From the NCBI GenBank assembly GCA_030040475.1, contig JASHTQ010000349.1:1-9576 (forward strand): a stretch of DNA of 9,576 nucleotides. Direction: 5' to 3'. Below, piece after piece: positions 6,895 through 9,576 of the stretch. Numbering within the stretch: the stretch's first letter is position 1; each line of letters opens with the position of its first letter. Source of the stretch: Streptosporangiaceae bacterium (GTDB lineage Bacteria > Actinomycetota > Actinomycetes > Streptosporangiales > Streptosporangiaceae). Under the pieces are notes generated by a model. The model had not been told where the DNA came from. It saw only the letters and a program-made list of their open reading frames with translations, and did no database searches. A program made the position numbers and the translations under genes.

Positions 6895-8331
6895 GTGCGC
6901 GACGGGCGTCGGTTTGCATGGCGCCGCCGCGTGCAAAGAAGTGGCGTGGGACGTCATCCGGCCCAGCTCGCCGTGCCGGTTTCGCTGGGCCTGGTGATCG
7001 GCGGGGTGATCGCGTTCCAGGCGGGCTCGAGCAACTCGGGCATCGACCCGGTGCCGCTGGGTATCGCGGTGAGCCACAGCCCCACGGCCAGCGCTCCGTC
7101 GTCGACTGCTCCGGCGACGGGCAACGGCAACTGCGACCTCATCGTCCCGGCCGACCCGCTCAGCGCGCGGGGGCTGGCCACGCCCTATCAGCTCACCGGC
7201 ACCGACGGGACGACGCCGGCGGAGTCGGGGTGCCAGATGAGCAACGCGGCCAGGCTGGGGGCCTTCGTCCAGGCCACGATCCTTGACCCGGCGACCGGGG
7301 CGCTGTCGGTCTATGACCCGCTCGTGGTCACGAAGGGCACGAGGCCGGCCGTGGTGCCCAGGGTGCCGCCGATCCCGGCGGACGCGGTGGTGACGATCGA
7401 CTTCGGGTTCAACGGCACGGACCTGTTCCAGGTGGGGGCGACGCCGACCACGCTCGCGGACGCCGACTGCGTCAACGGCCAGGCGGGGTCGGTCTTCGGC
7501 CAGGTGTCGTTCTGCAACGGGATCGACTTCTTCGCCGCGGTGCGGAAGGCCGAGCGGGACGGGCTGCTCAAGGTGCCGTCCCCTGGCACCTCGGACAGGA
7601 TCGTCTCGTCGGGCGGCGACCTGGGCACCGGCCGGGAGTGCCCGGTCACCCGCAACTTCGAGGTGGCCGGCCCGGACACGGGCGGCAACGTGACCACCGA
7701 GTACCTGCTCAACCCGCTCACCGGGCAGACGGCGCAGGACACCACGGCGAACGCGGGCAACATCGCGGGGGCGACGCTGCTGCTGTCCCGCAGCCGGAAC
7801 ACCCTGCTCGACCTGTTCCTCGACCCGCTCCTCGGGTGCACCCCGTTCCAGGCCCCTGACCTGGCCAACAACGACCAGCTGACGACTTCGCAGGCGCTGG
7901 ACGAGATACTGTCCGGCGCGTACCAGCCGACGATAGCGGCGCTGGTGCCGGAGAACGACGAGGTGGTGCTTGACCGCGGCGAGTTCGACGCGGCCAAGAC
8001 CGACGTGTACCGCGAGGAACTGGGCCAGGCGCCGGTCGGCGGCCAGACCGACAAGACCAGCAGCCCCGCGATGTACTGCCAGAACCTGGTGGACATCCAG
8101 ACCTCGTTCCTGGCCGCCAACTCCAGGCTGTTCGCTACCAGCCAGTCGCCCGCGGCGGGGGTCGGCGACAACCTGCTCACGTTCATGGCCAGCCGGCTGA
8201 GCATGTCGTTCGCCGGCCTCGGCTGCCAGCGTTTCGGCCTGACGAATCCCGTCACGATCACCAGGAACGCCGCGGGCGTGGCGGTCGCGGCGGCCTTCAG
8301 CGCATCCGCGCAGGATCCGGCCGGGACGTGA
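6895..8331 (+). CDS. Membrane-anchored extracellular eight-cysteine protein, function unknown
   Basis: 478 residues. A basic N-terminus (about 1-20) is followed by one hydrophobic helix (about 24-43) with no clear signal peptidase site, so it is probably a type II anchor with the rest outside. A short Ser/Thr/Pro/Ala linker (60-76) leads to a large domain with eight cysteines, C80, C113, C192, C207, C249, C315, C395 and C444, an even number compatible with four disulfides. Recognisable local blocks are CVNGQAGSVFGQVSFCNG (192-209), VTTEYLLNPLTGQTAQ and a GCTPFQAPDLA block around 314. From memory these resemble uncharacterised secreted proteins of actinomycetes; no function is known to me. The start is GTG at 6895, with GGAGGT (6882-6887) 7 nt upstream. 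Its TGA overlaps the GTG of the next gene (GTGA, 8328-8331), indicating translational coupling. Confidence 0.85.
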   Translation: MRDGRRFAWRRRVQRSGVGRHPAQLAVPVSLGLVIGGVIAFQAGSSNSGIDPVPLGIAVSHSPTASAPSSTAPATGNGNCDLIVPADPLSARGLATPYQLTGTDGTTPAESGCQMSNAARLGAFVQATILDPATGALSVYDPLVVTKGTRPAVVPRVPPIPADAVVTIDFGFNGTDLFQVGATPTTLADADCVNGQAGSVFGQVSFCNGIDFFAAVRKAERDGLLKVPSPGTSDRIVSSGGDLGTGRECPVTRNFEVAGPDTGGNVTTEYLLNPLTGQTAQDTTANAGNIAGATLLLSRSRNTLLDLFLDPLLGCTPFQAPDLANNDQLTTSQALDEILSGAYQPTIAALVPENDEVVLDRGEFDAAKTDVYREELGQAPVGGQTDKTSSPAMYCQNLVDIQTSFLAANSRLFATSQSPAAGVGDNLLTFMASRLSMSFAGLGCQRFGLTNPVTITRNAAGVAVAAAFSASAQDPAGT

Positions 8332-9263
8332 GCACCGTGACGAGCAGCGTGACGAGCAGCGTGACGAGCAGCGTGACGATGCGCGCCGAGGAAGCAGACC
8401 AGGCGCGTGCGGCGGTCCCGGAAGCCTGGCGGAACAAGCGCTTCAGGATCTGCGTGATCGCGGCCGCGCTCGTCCTCGCGGCGGGGGTCGGTTTCGGCGT
8501 CGGCAGGATCATCGGGCTCGGCGACACGGTGATCCTCGCCGGGATTCCGAGGCCGGCGACGGTGAACACCGCGTTCATTGAGGACGACGAGGAAACCGGC
8601 CAGGACAACCAGGCGAACATCCTCTCCTCGACGGCTCTCGGCCTGGTGCACGTCCTGTCGGGCGGGACCTCGGTCGGGATCGGCCTGGTGCTGACGGAGT
8701 CGGGGAAGGTGCTGACCACGTACCGGCCCGCCGCGGGCGCGGCGAACCTGGCGGCGGAGTACGTCGTTTCCCGCCAGACCTTCAAGGCGACGGTGATCGG
8801 CACGGACGCCGCGGCGGGCCTGGCGCTGCTCCAGCTCGAAGGCGGCAACGGGAGGCCGTTCTCGACCGTCACGGTCGGGAACTCGGCCACGCTCGTCAAG
8901 AGCGCGCAGGCATCGCGGGTTTCCTCCTATCACGTGCCGGGCGAGGTCTACGACACCGCGATCGGCACCACGGGCAGGCAGGCCGCGCTCAGCCTCGATG
9001 TCGGCACGCTGGTCACCCTGAACGCGACCGTCAGCGTCGGCACCACGACCCGGAGCGGGCTGCTGGCGTCGGTGCTGCAGACGGCGATGACGTCGGCGAT
9101 CGGCGGCCCGCTGGTGAACCTGAACGGCCAGGTGATCGGGATCATCGTCGGGGGTTCGGGAAGCGGCCTCGACGTCGTCGGCTACGCGATCCCGATCAAC
9201 ACGGCGCTCGAGGTCGCCACGCGGATCGTCGACGGCAGGTCCTGGCCGTTCCCCCCGTCCTAG
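8328..9263 (+). CDS. Membrane-anchored HtrA/trypsin-fold protein lacking the catalytic triad (probable pseudoprotease)
   Basis: 311 residues. A repetitive Val/Thr/Ser N-terminus (1-17), a charged stretch and one helix (about 41-59) are followed by an extracellular chymotrypsin-type domain (about 95-302). No PDZ domain follows. HtrA landmarks align well, but the catalytic positions do not. LTTYRPAAGA aligns with the LTNNHVVxGA motif, putting R133 at the His. IGTDAAAGLALLQL aligns with GTDxxTDLAVLK, putting G164 at the Asp. TSAIGGPLVNLNGQVIGI aligns with PGNSGGPLVNxxGxVxGI, putting I258 at the Ser. The late GYAIPIN motif is kept. The fold therefore appears preserved and peptidase activity lost, suggesting binding or scaffolding; that is inference. 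The start GTG at 8328 overlaps the previous stop and has only a distant AGGA (8312-8315). GTGs at 8337, 8349, 8361 and 8373 and ATG at 8379 are in-frame alternatives. Confidence 0.85.
   Translation: MSTVTSSVTSSVTSSVTMRAEEADQARAAVPEAWRNKRFRICVIAAALVLAAGVGFGVGRIIGLGDTVILAGIPRPATVNTAFIEDDEETGQDNQANILSSTALGLVHVLSGGTSVGIGLVLTESGKVLTTYRPAAGAANLAAEYVVSRQTFKATVIGTDAAAGLALLQLEGGNGRPFSTVTVGNSATLVKSAQASRVSSYHVPGEVYDTAIGTTGRQAALSLDVGTLVTLNATVSVGTTTRSGLLASVLQTAMTSAIGGPLVNLNGQVIGIIVGGSGSGLDVVGYAIPINTALEVATRIVDGRSWPFPPS
8337..8372 (+). repeat. Three perfect 12-nt tandem repeats at the start of the pseudoprotease gene
   Basis: The unit GTGACGAGCAGC occurs three times without a mismatch, and a fourth partial copy (GTGACGA) continues from 8373. 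In frame it reads Val-Thr-Ser-Ser, and each unit begins with GTG, a usable start codon. Copy-number change would keep the reading frame. Confidence 0.95.
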
Positions 9264-9303
9264 CTCCTGCCTCCCAGCTCCTGCCTCCTGGCTCCTTTCT
9301 CCC
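9262..9303 (+). repeat. Three imperfect 14-nt tandem repeats after the pseudoprotease stop
   Basis: AGCTCCTGCCTCCC (9262-9275), AGCTCCTGCCTCCT (9276-9289) and GGCTCCTTTCTCCC (9290-9303) lie head to tail. The first two differ only in the last base. The first begins inside the TAG stop of the pseudoprotease. The pyrimidine-rich tract joins that stop directly to the transporter relic. Confidence 0.85.
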
Positions 9304-9419
9304 TGGCCGGCTTCGTCGCCGCCGCCGCGACCGTCCCGTTCGCCCTCGCCGGGCCGCACACCAGCGAATGGCTGCTCGCCGTCTGGATGGTCATCCGCGG
9401 GTTCGGCCTCGGGGCCGTC
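9303..9419 (+). pseudogene. Relic resembling an internal MFS (DHA2/EmrB-type) transporter segment
   Basis: This stretch translates to about 39 residues, beginning LAGFVAAAATVPFALAG and ending WMVIRGFGLGAVT. The pattern of a hydrophobic helix, a short polar loop with W, then a helix ending in R-G-x-G-x-G-A is characteristic of the later helices of 14-helix MFS drug exporters. There is no start codon with a ribosome binding site, and the similarity stops abruptly at about 9420, where the sequence runs into a hairpin. It is in the same frame as the pseudoprotease, downstream of its TAG. It is most simply a remnant of a deleted transporter gene. Family assignment is from pattern memory, not a search. 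Confidence 0.55.
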
Positions 9420-9427
9420 ACGCGCGG

Positions 9428-9461
9428 CTGCGCCCGGCTCTCCTGGCGGAGCCGGGCGCAG
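9428..9461. terminator. 13-bp GC-rich hairpin, probable bidirectional terminator
   Basis: A perfect 13-bp inverted repeat (9428-9440 with 9449-9461) surrounds the 8-nt loop TCCTGGCG. It sits between the plus-strand pair and the convergent minus-strand gene, whose stop codon is 11 bp away. There is no long T-run on either side (only GTTTG on the plus strand), as is common for actinomycete terminators. Confidence 0.7.
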
Positions 9462-9472
9462 GCGTTTGCGAG

Positions 9473-9576
9473 TCAGCCGACGGCTAGCAGGACGCCTGCC
9501 GCGGCGATCAGCGCGACTCCGGCGATTCCGTTGGCCAGCGGCATGCGGCGCCGCAGGGCCGGGAACGCGTACGCGA
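9473..9576 (-). CDS. C-terminal end of a membrane protein, possibly LysE/RhtB-type exporter (partial)
   Basis: On the minus strand 33 complete codons precede the TGA at 9475-9473; the rest lies beyond the right edge. The peptide has a basic segment (FPALRRRMPLANG) followed by one hydrophobic helix (IAGVALIAAAGVLLAVG) that ends the protein. The LRRR-x-LxNGIxG pattern before a final helix is typical of the C-terminus of LysE-family amino acid exporters, but about 30 residues are too few for a firm call. The gene converges on the plus-strand pair, with the 9428-9461 hairpin between them. Confidence 0.45.
   Translation of the reverse strand, partial: AYAFPALRRRMPLANGIAGVALIAAAGVLLAVG

Noticed and set aside
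7311..9359. 682-codon open frame on the minus strand, antisense to the plus-strand pair
   Set aside because: Its composition (Arg, Gly, Asp, Ala-rich, no domain) is that of an antisense frame in high-GC DNA. The plus strand carries two recognisable proteins with ribosome binding sites and a membrane helix each.

Overview
The window is very G+C-rich by eye, with strong G/C preference at third codon positions, frequent GTG and TTG starts and purine-rich ribosome binding sites. These traits, the lipoprotein and L,D-transpeptidase chemistry, and the proline/serine/threonine stalks of the surface proteins point to a high-GC actinomycete (Actinomycetota). Order or genus cannot be fixed from the sequence. 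It looks like chromosomal envelope and housekeeping DNA: no rRNA, tRNA, transposase, integrase or CRISPR array was seen.

Layout: (1) 1-1395, minus strand: a one-pass membrane protein with a Pro/Ser/Thr stalk, followed by an EamA-type transporter truncated by the left window edge. (2) 1396-1579: divergent intergenic region. (3) 1580-4603, plus strand: apolipoprotein N-acyltransferase (lnt), then an L,D-transpeptidase that is itself a predicted lipoprotein, so maturation enzyme and likely client are neighbours. (4) 4613-6652, minus strand: a six-helix MntP-like (DUF204) cation exporter followed 39 bp later by a thiolase resembling 3-oxoadipyl-CoA thiolases. (5) 6653-6894: divergent regulatory region, less G+C-rich than its surroundings, with nested inverted repeats. 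(6) 6895-9263, plus strand: two genes overlapping by 4 bp, an anchored extracellular eight-cysteine protein of unknown function and an HtrA/trypsin-fold protein whose three catalytic residues all appear to be replaced. (7) 9264-9472: three 14-nt repeats, a short relic resembling an MFS (DHA2-type) transporter, and a 13-bp hairpin. (8) 9473-9576, minus strand: the C-terminal end of a small membrane protein, possibly LysE-like.

The most unusual content is the 6895-9263 pair: two translationally coupled, membrane-anchored surface proteins, one a probable pseudoprotease whose N-terminus consists of 12-nt repeats that each supply an in-frame GTG. The left part is conventional: Lnt completes N-acylation of lipoproteins, and the L,D-transpeptidase would crosslink peptidoglycan from its membrane anchor.
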